The notes under the pieces were generated by a model that did no database searches, was not told where the DNA came from, and worked only from the letters and a program-made list of their open reading frames with translations. From contig NZ_LMJA01000028.1 of NCBI RefSeq assembly GCF_001428895.1, positions 253,972-317,971 of the forward strand: 64,000 nt of DNA, given 5' to 3'. A program made the position numbers and the translations under genes. How positions within the stretch are numbered: position 1 is the first letter of the stretch; each line of letters begins with the position of its first letter. Positions 8,605 to 17,487 of this stretch are shown here, one piece after another. The DNA comes from Mycobacterium sp. Root265 (GTDB lineage Bacteria; Actinomycetota; Actinomycetes; Mycobacteriales; Mycobacteriaceae).

Positions 8605-8617
8605 AGGGAGAAACTCG

Positions 8618-9889
8618 ATGACAGAACGCCGCAGTCGTCTGCTGAGCCTCGGATCCTGGCCGGAAACCCAGCGCGTCAGCGAGGTCCTGCGCAAGGAGAC
8701 CGTCGGCGGCATCATTCTTCTCATCGCTGCGGCCGCGGCCATCATCTGGGCCAACTCGCCGTGGGCGGAAAGCTATTTCGCGCTACGAGATCTGAAGCTC
8801 GGCGGCGAACCCTTCGGGTTTCACCTGGACCTCAGCCTCGGCGCCTGGGCGGCCGATGCATTGCTCGCCATTTTCTTCTTCGTCGTGGGTGTGGAACTCA
8901 AGCGCGAGTTCGTCGTGGGTGATCTGCGCGATCCGAGCCGGGCCGCACTGCCGATCGCCGCGGCGATCGGCGGCATGGTGGTGCCCGCGCTGATCTTCGT
9001 CGCGCTCGCCTCGCAAGGGGGCGAGGGTGCGCTGAAGGGTTGGGCCATCCCGACGGCGACCGATATCGCTTTCGCGGTGGCGGTACTGGCCGTGATCTCC
9101 ACCCACCTGCCCGCCGCGCTGCGGATGTTCCTGCTCACGCTGGCGGTCGTCGACGACCTGCTCGCGATCACCGTGATCGCGTTCTTCTACTCCGAATCCA
9201 TCAACTTCGGCGCGCTGGCGTTGGCGCTGGCACCGCTCGGCGTGTTCACGGTCTTGGTCCAGCGCGGCGTCAAGGCGTGGTGGGCGTTGATCCCGCTTGC
9301 CGCGATGACCTGGGTGTTCGTGCACGAATCCGGGGTGCATGCCACCGTCGCCGGTGTGCTGTTGGGCTTCGCGGTGCCCGCCGCGCGGTGCGCAGCTTTC
9401 GAGCATCGGACACGCCCGATCTCCGCGGGCATTGCGATCCCGGTGTTCGCATTCTTCGCAGCCGGAGTGAGCCTTGGTGGTTTCAGTGGCCTCGCTTCGG
9501 CCCTGAGAGATCCCATCACGCTGGGCATCGTGCTCGGTCTGGTGCTCGGCAAACCCATCGGCATCTTCCTCACCACCTGGACGTTGTCCAAGGTCACCAG
9601 GGCCGAACTGGATTCCTCGCTGCGCTGGGTGGACGTGCTGGGCGTCTCGATGCTGGCCGGTATCGGGTTCACGGTGTCACTGCTCATCGGCGACCTCGCC
9701 TATGGGCTCGGCTCGGAACGTGACGAATTTGTGAAAGTCGGCGTACTGGTGGGGTCCCTGCTCGCGGCATTGCTCGCCTCGGTGCTGCTGGCCACCAGAA
9801 ACGCCGCCTATCGGCGGATCGAGCAAGAGGAAACGTCGGACGCCGATCAAGACGGAGTGCCCGACATCTACCAGCCTCGACAGGACTGA
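8618..9889 (+). CDS. nhaA: Na+/H+ antiporter NhaA
   Basis: A 423-residue inner-membrane protein that exchanges Na+ (or Li+) for H+. The whole length reads as Nha[21 protein letters not shown] at the first helix, [21 protein letters not shown], and [14 protein letters not shown]. The two ion-binding aspartates are D179 and D180 in [16 protein letters not shown]. The final helices contain [14 protein letters not shown] 30-residue hydrophilic tail ends with a Ca-binding-like DADQDG. The start is fixed by AGGGAGAA before ATG 8618. The 5' leader contains a stable hairpin that may regulate it. Confidence 0.96.
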   Translation: MTERRSRLLSLGSWPETQRVSEVLRKETVGGIILLIAAAAAIIWANSPWAESYFALRDLKLGGEPFGFHLDLSLGAWAADALLAIFFFVVGVELKREFVVGDLRDPSRAALPIAAAIGGMVVPALIFVALASQGGEGALKGWAIPTATDIAFAVAVLAVISTHLPAALRMFLLTLAVVDDLLAITVIAFFYSESINFGALALALAPLGVFTVLVQRGVKAWWALIPLAAMTWVFVHESGVHATVAGVLLGFAVPAARCAAFEHRTRPISAGIAIPVFAFFAAGVSLGGFSGLASALRDPITLGIVLGLVLGKPIGIFLTTWTLSKVTRAELDSSLRWVDVLGVSMLAGIGFTVSLLIGDLAYGLGSERDEFVKVGVLVGSLLAALLASVLLATRNAAYRRIEQEETSDADQDGVPDIYQPRQD

Positions 9890-9904
9890 CGGGTGTTACG
9901 TGGC

Positions 9905-9910
9905 TAAACT
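9905..9910 (+). promoter_or_regulatory. Leaderless -10 element of dxs
   Basis: TAAACT ends six bases before the dxs ATG at 9917, so transcription would begin at or next to the start codon. There is no Shine-Dalgarno sequence between them. This is inferred from spacing only. Confidence 0.5.
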
Positions 9911-9916
9911 GGCGGG

Positions 9917-11839
9917 ATGCTTAAACAGATCCGCGGTCCCGCCGATCTGCAGCACCTGTCCCAGTCGCAGCTCGACGAGCTGGCCGGTGAGATCCGTGAA
10001 TTCCTGATTCACAAGGTCGCTGCAACTGGTGGACATCTGGGCCCGAACCTCGGTGTCGTCGAGTTGACGTTGGCGCTGCACCGGGTCTTCGATTCGCCGC
10101 ACGATCCGATCATTTTCGACACCGGCCACCAGTCCTATGTGCACAAGATCCTGACCGGGCGCGCCGACGATTTCGACCAGCTCCGGATGAAGGACGGCCT
10201 GTCGGGCTATCCGGCGCGCGCCGAGAGCGACCATGACTGGGTCGAGTCCAGCCACGCCAGCACCGCGCTGTCCTACGCCGACGGTCTGGCCAAGGCCTTC
10301 GAGCTGTCCGGGCACCGCAACCGGCACGTCGTCGCCGTCGTCGGTGACGGCGCGCTGACCGGCGGTATGTGCTGGGAAGCGCTCAACAACATCGCCGCCG
10401 CCAAGCGCCCGGTGGTCATCGTCGTCAACGACAACGGCCGCAGCTACGCCCCCACCATCGGCGGGCTGGCCGACCACCTGGCCGCCCTGCAGCTGCAGCC
10501 CGGCTACGAGAAGCTGCTGGAGAAGGGCCGCGACGTGGTTCGCGGTGTGCCGCTCATCGGCGAGGTCTGCTACCAGTGCATGCACAGCGTGAAGGCGGGC
10601 CTGAAGGACGCACTCCAGCCGCAGGCCATGTTCACCGATCTCGGCCTGAAGTACGTCGGCCCGATCGACGGCCACGATGAGCACGCCGTGGAAGCGGCGC
10701 TGCGGCACGCCCGCGGTTTCAACGCACCGGTCATCGTGCACGTCGTCACGCGCAAGGGCATGGGTTACGCGCCCGCCGAAGCCGACGAGGCCGAGCAGAT
10801 GCACGCCTGCGGCATCATCGACCCGCTCACCGGGCAGGCGACCGCGGTGTCGGCACCGGGCTGGACCGGAACATTCTCCGATGAGCTGATCAAGATCGCC
10901 AAGCGCCGGCGCGACATCGTCGCCATCACCGCGGCGATGGCGGGCCCGACCGGCCTCGCGGCCTTCGGTCAGCTCTACCCCGACCGGCTCTTCGATGTCG
11001 GTATCGCCGAGCAGCACGCGATGACCTCGGCCGCCGGTCTGGCGATGGGTGGCATGCACCCCGTGGTCGCGATCTATTCGACCTTCCTCAACCGCGCCTT
11101 CGATCAGATGATGATGGACGTTGCGCTGCACAAGCTTCCGGTGACGATCGTGCTGGACCGCGCCGGCGTCACCGGTCCCGACGGCGCCAGCCACCACGGC
11201 ATGTGGGACCTGTCGATCCTGGGCATCGTCCCCGGTATGCGGGTCGCGGCACCGCGTGACTCCTTGCGTCTACGAGAGGAACTCGGCGAGGCACTCGAGG
11301 TCAAGGACGGCCCGACGGCCATCCGATTCCCACGGGGTTCTGTGGGCGAGGACATTCCGGCTCTCGAACGGCGGGACGGGGTGGACATCCTGGCCAAGCC
11401 GGGCACCGGTTCCTCCGAGGACGTGCTGCTGATCGCGGTCGGATCTTTCGCTCGGATGGGCCTCGGGGTCGCGCAGCGTCTGCAGCAGCACGGCATCGGT
11501 GTGACCGTCGTCGACCCACGCTGGGTGCTGCCGGTGCCAAAGGCCCTGCACAAGCTGGCCTCCGCGCACAAGCTCGTCGTCACCCTCGAGGACAACGGCC
11601 TGCACGGCGGCATCGGGTCCTCGGTGTCCGCTGCGCTGCGTGCGGCCGAGATCGACGTGCCGTGCCGCGATGTCGGCGTGCCGCAGGAGTTCCAGACGCA
11701 TGGCTCGCGCAGCGAGGTGCTCACCGAGATCGGTCTGACCGATCAGCACATCGCTCGTCAGATCACCGGCTGGGTCGCTGCGCTGAACAATTCCGAACTC
11801 GACACCGATGCCGACATGTCGGTGCGGAAGTCCGACTAG
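9917..11839 (+). CDS. dxs: 1-Deoxy-D-xylulose-5-phosphate synthase
   Basis: A 640-residue TPP enzyme that condenses pyruvate and glyceraldehyde 3-phosphate in the first step of the MEP isoprenoid pathway. The TPP motif [16 protein letters not shown] begins at residue 143, and the catalytic Glu is at 365 in GIAEQHAM. The N-terminal [20 protein letters not shown] and [15 protein letters not shown] are diagnostic. The transketolase C-domain fills the last 130 residues. Full length, no defects. It corresponds to M. tuberculosis dxs1 (Rv2682c). Transcription appears leaderless from TAAACT at 9905. Confidence 0.98.
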   Translation: MLKQIRGPADLQHLSQSQLDELAGEIREFLIHKVAATGGHLGPNLGVVELTLALHRVFDSPHDPIIFDTGHQSYVHKILTGRADDFDQLRMKDGLSGYPARAESDHDWVESSHASTALSYADGLAKAFELSGHRNRHVVAVVGDGALTGGMCWEALNNIAAAKRPVVIVVNDNGRSYAPTIGGLADHLAALQLQPGYEKLLEKGRDVVRGVPLIGEVCYQCMHSVKAGLKDALQPQAMFTDLGLKYVGPIDGHDEHAVEAALRHARGFNAPVIVHVVTRKGMGYAPAEADEAEQMHACGIIDPLTGQATAVSAPGWTGTFSDELIKIAKRRRDIVAITAAMAGPTGLAAFGQLYPDRLFDVGIAEQHAMTSAAGLAMGGMHPVVAIYSTFLNRAFDQMMMDVALHKLPVTIVLDRAGVTGPDGASHHGMWDLSILGIVPGMRVAAPRDSLRLREELGEALEVKDGPTAIRFPRGSVGEDIPALERRDGVDILAKPGTGSSEDVLLIAVGSFARMGLGVAQRLQQHGIGVTVVDPRWVLPVPKALHKLASAHKLVVTLEDNGLHGGIGSSVSAALRAAEIDVPCRDVGVPQEFQTHGSRSEVLTEIGLTDQHIARQITGWVAALNNSELDTDADMSVRKSD

Positions 11840-11872
11840 GCAACTCGGCTACCGCTGTAAACCCCGTGGCGC

Positions 11873-12367
11873 TCATTCGCCCTCGTCTTGGAGCGGAGCC
11901 GCCAGACTGCGCTGCCTCAGCACCCACGCTGCGACAGCCAGTACCAGTACCAGTGCGCCGAGCACCCCGGTCTGGACGATGGTCCTGGCGAACTCCGGCC
12001 CCTGACCCACGAGCTTGGCCGCTTCCACCGACTGCACCACAATCTCCTTGATGCAAGCCAGGATTCCGACGATCAAAAACGGCTCGACGGCTATCTCGTG
12101 GGACCGCAGGCTGGTCCGCACGGCGTAGAGCAATTCGACGAAGATGAAGATCAGCAGCACGCCGTCCAGAAGTTCCAGCATGACGTTGGAGGTGGGCGTG
12201 TCCAGTAACGAGAACATGGTTTTGACCTGAGCCACGAGCAGGGCCACCGCTCCGGCCACCAGGATGACCGCGATGGCCCAGTACACGGCGTCTTCGGCGA
12301 TGCTGAGGACGCGGTCGGCGAACCGCTGGCGGTCCTTTTCGTCGTGCGTCTCTTCCTTTTCGGCCAC
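11873..12367 (-). CDS. PsiE-family (phosphate-starvation-inducible) membrane protein
   Basis: A 164-residue protein from GTG 12367 with GGAGGA upstream. A charged 20-residue N-terminus (EEKETHDEKDRQRF type) is followed by four membrane segments, including YWAIAVILVAGAVALLVAQV and VLLIFIFVELLYAVRTSLRS. The middle part, HEIAVEPFLIVGILACIKEI, is the conserved core of PsiE proteins. The function is not established. The tail is acidic. It lies downstream of the RNase D-like gene on the opposite side of its stop, and its 3' end faces dxs. Confidence 0.8.
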   Translation of the reverse strand: MAEKEETHDEKDRQRFADRVLSIAEDAVYWAIAVILVAGAVALLVAQVKTMFSLLDTPTSNVMLELLDGVLLIFIFVELLYAVRTSLRSHEIAVEPFLIVGILACIKEIVVQSVEAAKLVGQGPEFARTIVQTGVLGALVLVLAVAAWVLRQRSLAAPLQDEGE

Positions 12368-12410
12368 GTTGGGCGTCCTCCAGCTCGCAGGTGTCGAGTG
12401 TTCCCGCTCG

Positions 12411-13676
12411 TCAATCCGACGACGCGTCGGGCGATGTCGTCAATGCTGTCGTCAGCACCGGCACCGTCAGCTCACGCTGCCACGGCCGGGCCTTGGCCTG
12501 GACCAGGAATTGCTCGACGGTCGACGCGACGTCCTCGACCGGCTGCCAGTCCCAGCACAGCCGCCGGACGGTGTCGGGCATCAACAGGTTCTCGGTGGGA
12601 ACCGAAACCTTCTGCGAGAGTTGGGACAAACCGCTGCGGGCGGCCTCCAGCCGTTCGGCGGCCTCCGGCTTGCGCCGGGACCAGCGGGCCGGCGGCGGTG
12701 GCCCGGTGAGCGGTTCGGAACCCGTCGGGGGGTCCGGGTCCTGGCGGGCCCTGGCCAACGCGTCGAGCCACACCTGCGCGCTGCGCCGTTGCCGGCTACC
12801 GCCGAAAACCGGTAGCGCCACGATCTTTTCGACCGTATCGGGATCCACCGTGGCGGCATTGATGATCGCCGCGTCGGGCAGGATGCGGCCCGGCGCGATA
12901 TCGCGGCGCTGAGCGATCTGATCGCGCGCCGTCCACAGTTCGCGCACCGCGGCCAGCGCCCGGGGGTCGCGCACCTTGTGAATCCCAGAGGTGCGGCGCC
13001 ACCGGTCACGCCGGGTCACGGTGGGTTCGGCGGTTCGCAGGAACTCGAATTCCTGTGCCGCCCAATCTGATTTGCCCTGCTCCTCGAGCGCGGCGGCCAC
13101 CGCGGCCCGCAACTCCAGGAGCACCTCGACGTCCAGCGCCGCGTAGTTGAGCCAGTCCGCGGGCAAGGGGCGCTTGGACCAGTCGGCGGCGCCGTGACCC
13201 TTGACCAGGCCCAGCCCCAGCAGGCGGCGCACCATCTCGGCGAGGTTCACCCGCTCGAATCCGGCCAGCCGGGCACCCAATTCGGTGTCGTAGAGGCTCG
13301 GCGGCGTCATCCCCAGCTCAGCCAGGCACGGCAGGTCTTGGTCGGCGGCGTGAAGTACCCACTCGTCGGTGGCCAGCACCTTCGCCAGCGGAGCCATCAC
13401 CTGCAGGGGATCGCCGCCATGGTTCACCGGATCGATCAGCACGGTGCCCGCGCCCGCCCGGCGGATCTGCACCAGATAGGCCCGGTTGGAGTAGCGGAAA
13501 CCCGAGGCGCGCTCGGCGTCTATCGCAAACGGCCCGGTGCCACCGGCCAACAGCTCGGCCGCCCGCACGATGTCGCTGGGATAGAGAGCGACCGGCGGCA
13601 CACCGTCGGCAGGTGCCAGTAGGGGAGTCGCTTCCGGTTCGGGTGTGTCGCCGGACTCTTCTTCGGGCTCGGTCAT
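12411..13676 (-). CDS. RNase D-like 3'-5' exonuclease with HRDC domain (Rv2681 type)
   Basis: A 421-residue DEDDy exonuclease. D53 and E55 (AIDAERASGF) form ExoI, LHAADQDLPCLAEL gives ExoII, and YAALDVEVLLELR provides the ExoIII Tyr and Asp. An HRDC domain follows at about residues 225-300 (RELWTARDQIAQRRDIAPGR). It should trim RNA 3' ends, as RNase D does for tRNA precursors. The ATG at 13676 overlaps the DUF3000 stop by one base, so the two are coupled, and the N-terminus is then an acidic linker. A longer frame to 14873 on this strand runs antisense through hemE and was not accepted. Confidence 0.9.
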   Translation of the reverse strand: MTEPEEESGDTPEPEATPLLAPADGVPPVALYPSDIVRAAELLAGGTGPFAIDAERASGFRYSNRAYLVQIRRAGAGTVLIDPVNHGGDPLQVMAPLAKVLATDEWVLHAADQDLPCLAELGMTPPSLYDTELGARLAGFERVNLAEMVRRLLGLGLVKGHGAADWSKRPLPADWLNYAALDVEVLLELRAAVAAALEEQGKSDWAAQEFEFLRTAEPTVTRRDRWRRTSGIHKVRDPRALAAVRELWTARDQIAQRRDIAPGRILPDAAIINAATVDPDTVEKIVALPVFGGSRQRRSAQVWLDALARARQDPDPPTGSEPLTGPPPPARWSRRKPEAAERLEAARSGLSQLSQKVSVPTENLLMPDTVRRLCWDWQPVEDVASTVEQFLVQAKARPWQRELTVPVLTTALTTSPDASSD

Positions 13677-14278
13677 CAGGCGCGGGTGCGGGAACCCAAG
13701 CTGGTCACTCCGGCAGGCGGCAGGCCGGCCGCGTGCTCGAGGACCTCGCAGAACGCCTGCACGTGCGGGCCCAACTCGAGGTTGGTGGCCGTCCAGGAGG
13801 CGCGGAGTTCGAGTTGATGGGCGCGTGGCGGACCGGAGATATCGCCGTAACGGACGGACGTGGTGGCGGTGACGGTGCCGCCCAGTGCGGTGACGGCCTC
13901 GCCGTGTTCGGCGAGCGCGTCCACCAGCCAGCTCCAGGCAACCTCGGGCAGCAACGGGTCGACGGCCTCGGTGGAGTCCAGGTCGGCCTGGATGTAGGCG
14001 ACCAGGCGCATGGTGCCGTCCCAGGCCTCGGCGCCTTCCGGGTCGTGCAGCAGGATCAGCCGCCCGAAGGCATCGCCCTCGGAGCGTTCCGGCACGACCG
14101 GGGCGTCGGGGTGGCGCACTTCGGCGCCCAGCGCATAGCTGTAGGGAGCCAGCCGTTGCGGCGGTCGGATCGGTCCCAACTCGATTTCCGGCCGAACGGT
14201 AGCGGCATTCATGGCCGCAACCGCGGTGCGGAACTGAGCCGGTTCGGCGGACGTCACAGTGTGGGACGCTAGACCCAT
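13676..14278 (-). CDS. DUF3000 protein (Rv2680 type)
   Basis: A 200-residue soluble protein. The conserved core is RLAPYSYALGAEV, then GRLILLHDPEGAEAWDGTMR and an LVAYIQADLDSTEAVDPLLP stretch, as in the actinobacterial DUF3000 family. No catalytic motif or membrane segment is visible. It is always next to the RNase D-like gene in mycobacteria, and here the stop overlaps that gene's start (TGATG). A shared role in RNA processing is only a guess. The gene is divergent from hemE with 58 bases between them. Confidence 0.88.
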   Translation of the reverse strand: MGLASHTVTSAEPAQFRTAVAAMNAATVRPEIELGPIRPPQRLAPYSYALGAEVRHPDAPVVPERSEGDAFGRLILLHDPEGAEAWDGTMRLVAYIQADLDSTEAVDPLLPEVAWSWLVDALAEHGEAVTALGGTVTATTSVRYGDISGPPRAHQLELRASWTATNLELGPHVQAFCEVLEHAAGLPPAGVTSLGSRTRA

Positions 14279-14336
14279 CTCGTCTCACCCGTGCGCAGGC
14301 GCGCCGATCTCCGGACACATGGCACCATAGGGCTCG

Positions 14337-15386
14337 ATGAGCACCCGTCGTGACCTGCCAGAGTCGCCGTTTCTCGCCGCTGCCGCCGGCCGCACCCCGA
14401 GCCGCACCCCAGTGTGGTTCATGCGCCAGGCCGGACGTTCGCTGCCCGAGTACCGCGCCCTTCGTGCCAACCACAAGATGCTGGACGCCTGCTTCGACCC
14501 GGAGCTGGTCTGCGAGATCACCCTGCAGCCGGTGCGCAGGCACGGCGTCGACGCGGCCATCCTGTTCTCCGACATCGTGGTGCCGCTCAAGGCCGCCGGC
14601 GTCGCGCTGGACATCGTGCCCGACGTCGGGCCCGTCATCGAGCACCCGATCCGGTCCCGTGCCGATGTCGGCACGCTCAAGCCGCTGGAGCGGTCCCAGG
14701 TGGCACCCGTCAGCGACGCGGTGTCGCTGCTGGTCGCGGCATTGGGTGAGGTGCCACTGATCGGTTTCGCCGGTGCGCCGTTCACGCTGGCGTCCTACCT
14801 GGTGGAGGGCGGACCCAGCCGCAACCACGAGAAGACCAAGGCGATGATGTTCGGCGAGACCGAGACCTGGCACGCGCTGATGACCTCACTCACCGATCTG
14901 ACCATCGAGTTCCTGGCCGCCCAGCTCGACGCCGGCGTCGATGCCATCCAGTTGTTCGATTCGTGGGCCGGGACGCTGTCGCTGGCCGACTACCGCAGCC
15001 ACGTCCTGCCGCACAGCTCCCGGATCTTCGCGGCGCTGGCCGATCGCGGTGTGCCGATGACGCACTTCGGGGTCGGCACCGCAGAACTGCTCGGTGCCAT
15101 GGGTGAGGCCGGGGCCACCGTGGTGGGCGTGGACTGGCGGACATCGCTGGAAGCCGCGGCGGGCCGGGTGCGGCCCGGCACGGCGCTACAGGGCAACCTC
15201 GATCCGGTCGTCCTGCTGGCCGGCTGGCCGGTGGTCGACCGTGCCGCCCGGGCTGTCGTCGAGGACGGCCGCGCGGCTATCGCCGCCGGGGCGTCCGGTC
15301 ATATCTTCAACCTCGGTCATGGTGTGCTGCCGCCCACCGACCCCGGGGTGGTGACAGAGCTCGTCTCGCTGGTGCATTCATTGTGA
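14337..15386 (+). CDS. hemE: Uroporphyrinogen decarboxylase
   Basis: A 349-residue cytosolic enzyme that removes four acetate carboxyls from uroporphyrinogen III to give coproporphyrinogen [19 protein letters not shown] (residues 25-40) supplies the two binding arginines, and D79 in [12 protein letters not shown] is the catalytic Asp. Further motifs are [17 protein letters not shown] and [10 protein letters not shown] at the end. It is the first gene of hemE-hemY-hemQ. Its TGA overlaps the GTG of hemY. Confidence 0.98.
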   Translation: MSTRRDLPESPFLAAAAGRTPSRTPVWFMRQAGRSLPEYRALRANHKMLDACFDPELVCEITLQPVRRHGVDAAILFSDIVVPLKAAGVALDIVPDVGPVIEHPIRSRADVGTLKPLERSQVAPVSDAVSLLVAALGEVPLIGFAGAPFTLASYLVEGGPSRNHEKTKAMMFGETETWHALMTSLTDLTIEFLAAQLDAGVDAIQLFDSWAGTLSLADYRSHVLPHSSRIFAALADRGVPMTHFGVGTAELLGAMGEAGATVVGVDWRTSLEAAAGRVRPGTALQGNLDPVVLLAGWPVVDRAARAVVEDGRAAIAAGASGHIFNLGHGVLPPTDPGVVTELVSLVHSL

Positions 15387-16738
15387 AACCCACGTACTGC
15401 GTTGTCGGAGGAGGCATTTCGGGCCTCACCGCGGCTTACCGGCTGCGGGTCGCGGCCGGTCCGGACGCCTCGATAACGCTGTTCGATCCGGCCGACCGGC
15501 TCGGCGGGGTGCTGCGCACCGAGCAGGTCGGCGGGATGTCGATGGATGTCGGGGCCGAGGCGTTCATCACCCGCCGCCCCGAGGTGACGTCCCTGCTGGC
15601 CGAGCTGGGCCTGTCCGGACGGCAGGTCGCCAGTGCCGGCGCCCGGCCGTTGATCTACAGCCAGGGCCGGCTGCACCCGCTGCCGGCGGGCACGCTGCAG
15701 GGCATTCCCGCCCACGCCGAGTCGGTGGCCGGGCTGGTCGACGCCGCGACGGTGGCCCAGATCGCCGACGAACACCGCCGCGCCTTCACCTGGCGCCCGT
15801 CCGCCGACCCGTCGGTCGGTGAACTGGTCGGTGACCGCTTCGGCGCGCAGGTCGTCACCCGGTCGGTGGAGCCGCTGCTGACCGGTGTGTACGCCGGGTC
15901 GGCCGCCACCATCGGGGTGCGTTCGGCGCTGCCGGCGCTGGCCGCCGCGCTGGACCACGGTGCCCGCAGCCTGACCGAGGCGGTCCGAAACGCGCTTCCC
16001 GCACCCCAACCCGGCCCGGTGTTCGGTGCCCTCGACGGCGGCTACCGCGTCCTGATCGACGAGCTGGCCCGGCGGGCCGACCTGCGCTGGGCCCACGTCG
16101 GGATCAGCCGGATGGAGCGCACCGCGCGGGGCTGGGAACTGATGGACGATGAGGGTGGCCACTGGTCGGCCGACGCGGTGGTGCTCGCCGTGCCCGCGCC
16201 GCGGCTGGTCCGGCTCGTCGAGCACGTCGCCCCGCGCAGCGCGGCCGCCGCCCGCCGGATCGGGGTGGCCTCGACCGCGCTGGTGGCCCTCGCGCTACCC
16301 GGCGGCACCCCGCTGCCCGATCAGTCCGGAGTGCTGGTCGCCACCGGAGAACAGTTGCACACCAAGGCAATCACCCTGACGTCACGCAAGTGGGGCCGGC
16401 GCGGCAACGTGGAGCTGGTGCGGCTGTCCTACGGTCGGTTCGGGGACACGCTGGCGCGTAGCGTCGGCGATGACGAGCTGCTCAACTGGTCGCTGCAGGA
16501 TCTGCAGAAGGTGTTCTCCATCGCCGCCGACCCGGTGGACTACCGGGTGCAGCGCTGGATCGACGCGATGCCCCAGTACGGGCCCGGACACGCGGATCTG
16601 GTCGCCGAGGTGCGGGCCGGTCTGCCGCCGAACCTGGCCGTCGCGGGTGGCTATCTGGACGGCATCGGGGTGCCCGCATGTGTGGGATCTGCCACCAGGG
16701 CGGCCGCGAAGCTGGTGACCTCCGGCGTGGCACGATAG
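15383..16738 (+). CDS. hemY: Coproporphyrinogen III / protoporphyrinogen oxidase
   Basis: A 451-residue FAD enzyme from GTG 15383, which overlaps the hemE stop. The N-terminal Rossmann loop [13 protein letters not shown] binds [16 protein letters not shown] and the C-terminal [19 protein letters not shown] are typical of HemY. In actinobacteria this oxidase makes coproporphyrin III from coproporphyrinogen III (the coproporphyrin-dependent route), and the adjacent hemQ supports that reading rather than protoporphyrin formation. Confidence 0.95.
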   Translation: MKPTYCVVGGGISGLTAAYRLRVAAGPDASITLFDPADRLGGVLRTEQVGGMSMDVGAEAFITRRPEVTSLLAELGLSGRQVASAGARPLIYSQGRLHPLPAGTLQGIPAHAESVAGLVDAATVAQIADEHRRAFTWRPSADPSVGELVGDRFGAQVVTRSVEPLLTGVYAGSAATIGVRSALPALAAALDHGARSLTEAVRNALPAPQPGPVFGALDGGYRVLIDELARRADLRWAHVGISRMERTARGWELMDDEGGHWSADAVVLAVPAPRLVRLVEHVAPRSAAAARRIGVASTALVALALPGGTPLPDQSGVLVATGEQLHTKAITLTSRKWGRRGNVELVRLSYGRFGDTLARSVGDDELLNWSLQDLQKVFSIAADPVDYRVQRWIDAMPQYGPGHADLVAEVRAGLPPNLAVAGGYLDGIGVPACVGSATRAAAKLVTSGVAR

Positions 16739-16742
16739 GCCC

Positions 16743-17435
16743 ATGGCCAAGCTCGATTACGACAAGCTCAACTCGATGACCCGGTACATGATGATCTCGG
16801 TCTTCGCCGTCCAGCCCGAGGCGCTCGATCAGGACCGGTCGGCCGTGATCGATGAGACCTCGACTTTCCTGAAGCAGCAGGAGGACAACGGCGTCGTCGT
16901 CCGCGGCCTGTACGACGTCACCGGCTTCCGGGCCGACGCCGACTACATGATCTGGACGCACGCCGAGCGGGTGGAAGACCTGCAGGCCACCTACTCGGCG
17001 TTCCGCCGGACCACCCTCGGTCAGGCCAGCGACCCGGTATGGAGCGTGGTCGCGCTGCACCGTCCCGCCGAGTTCAACAAGAGCCACGTCCCGGCCTTCG
17101 TCGCCGGTGAGGACCCCGGTGACTACGTCTGCGTCTACCCGTTCGTGCGGTCGCTGGACTGGTACCTGCTGCCCGACGACGAGCGCCGCAAGATGCTCGT
17201 CGATCACGGTATGGCGGGGCGTGAGTACCCGGACGTGCGGGCCAACACGGTGCCGGCCTTCGCTCTGGGCGACTACGAGTGGATCCTGGCCTTCGAGGGC
17301 CCCGATCTGGGCCGCATCGTCGAACTGATGTGGAAGCTGCGCTATACCGAGGCGCGCAGGCATGTGCGCGAGGAGACGCCGTTCTTCACCGGTCCGCGGG
17401 TTGCCGTCGAGCAGTTGCTGGCAAAGCTGCCGTAA
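16743..17435 (+). CDS. hemQ: Coproheme decarboxylase HemQ (chlorite-dismutase family)
   Basis: A 230-residue protein of the chlorite-dismutase fold, corresponding to Rv2676c. It decarboxylates coproheme III to haem b with peroxide. The candidate catalytic Tyr is Y132 in [15 protein letters not shown], and the proximal His is H155 in [13 protein letters not shown]. The C-terminal [20 protein letters not shown] is conserved in HemQ. Only four bases separate it from hemY, completing a three-gene haem operon. True chlorite dismutases lack this context. Confidence 0.95.
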   Translation: MAKLDYDKLNSMTRYMMISVFAVQPEALDQDRSAVIDETSTFLKQQEDNGVVVRGLYDVTGFRADADYMIWTHAERVEDLQATYSAFRRTTLGQASDPVWSVVALHRPAEFNKSHVPAFVAGEDPGDYVCVYPFVRSLDWYLLPDDERRKMLVDHGMAGREYPDVRANTVPAFALGDYEWILAFEGPDLGRIVELMWKLRYTEARRHVREETPFFTGPRVAVEQLLAKLP

Positions 17436-17475
17436 ATAAGTCACGCCGCTGGGACATCGCGCGGCAGAAGTTTGC

Positions 17476-17481
17476 TAGCGT
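17476..17481 (+). promoter_or_regulatory. Leaderless -10 element of the GGDEF-EAL gene
   Basis: TAGCGT ends six bases before ATG 17488, with no ribosome site between. This suggests that the gene is transcribed separately from hemQ although only 52 bases divide them. Confidence 0.45.
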
Positions 17482-17487
17482 CTTGGG

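Noticed and set aside
12411-14873. An 820-residue open frame on the minus strand
   Set aside because: Only the part from 13676 down is the RNase D-like protein. The rest is antisense to hemE and in another frame of the DUF3000 gene.
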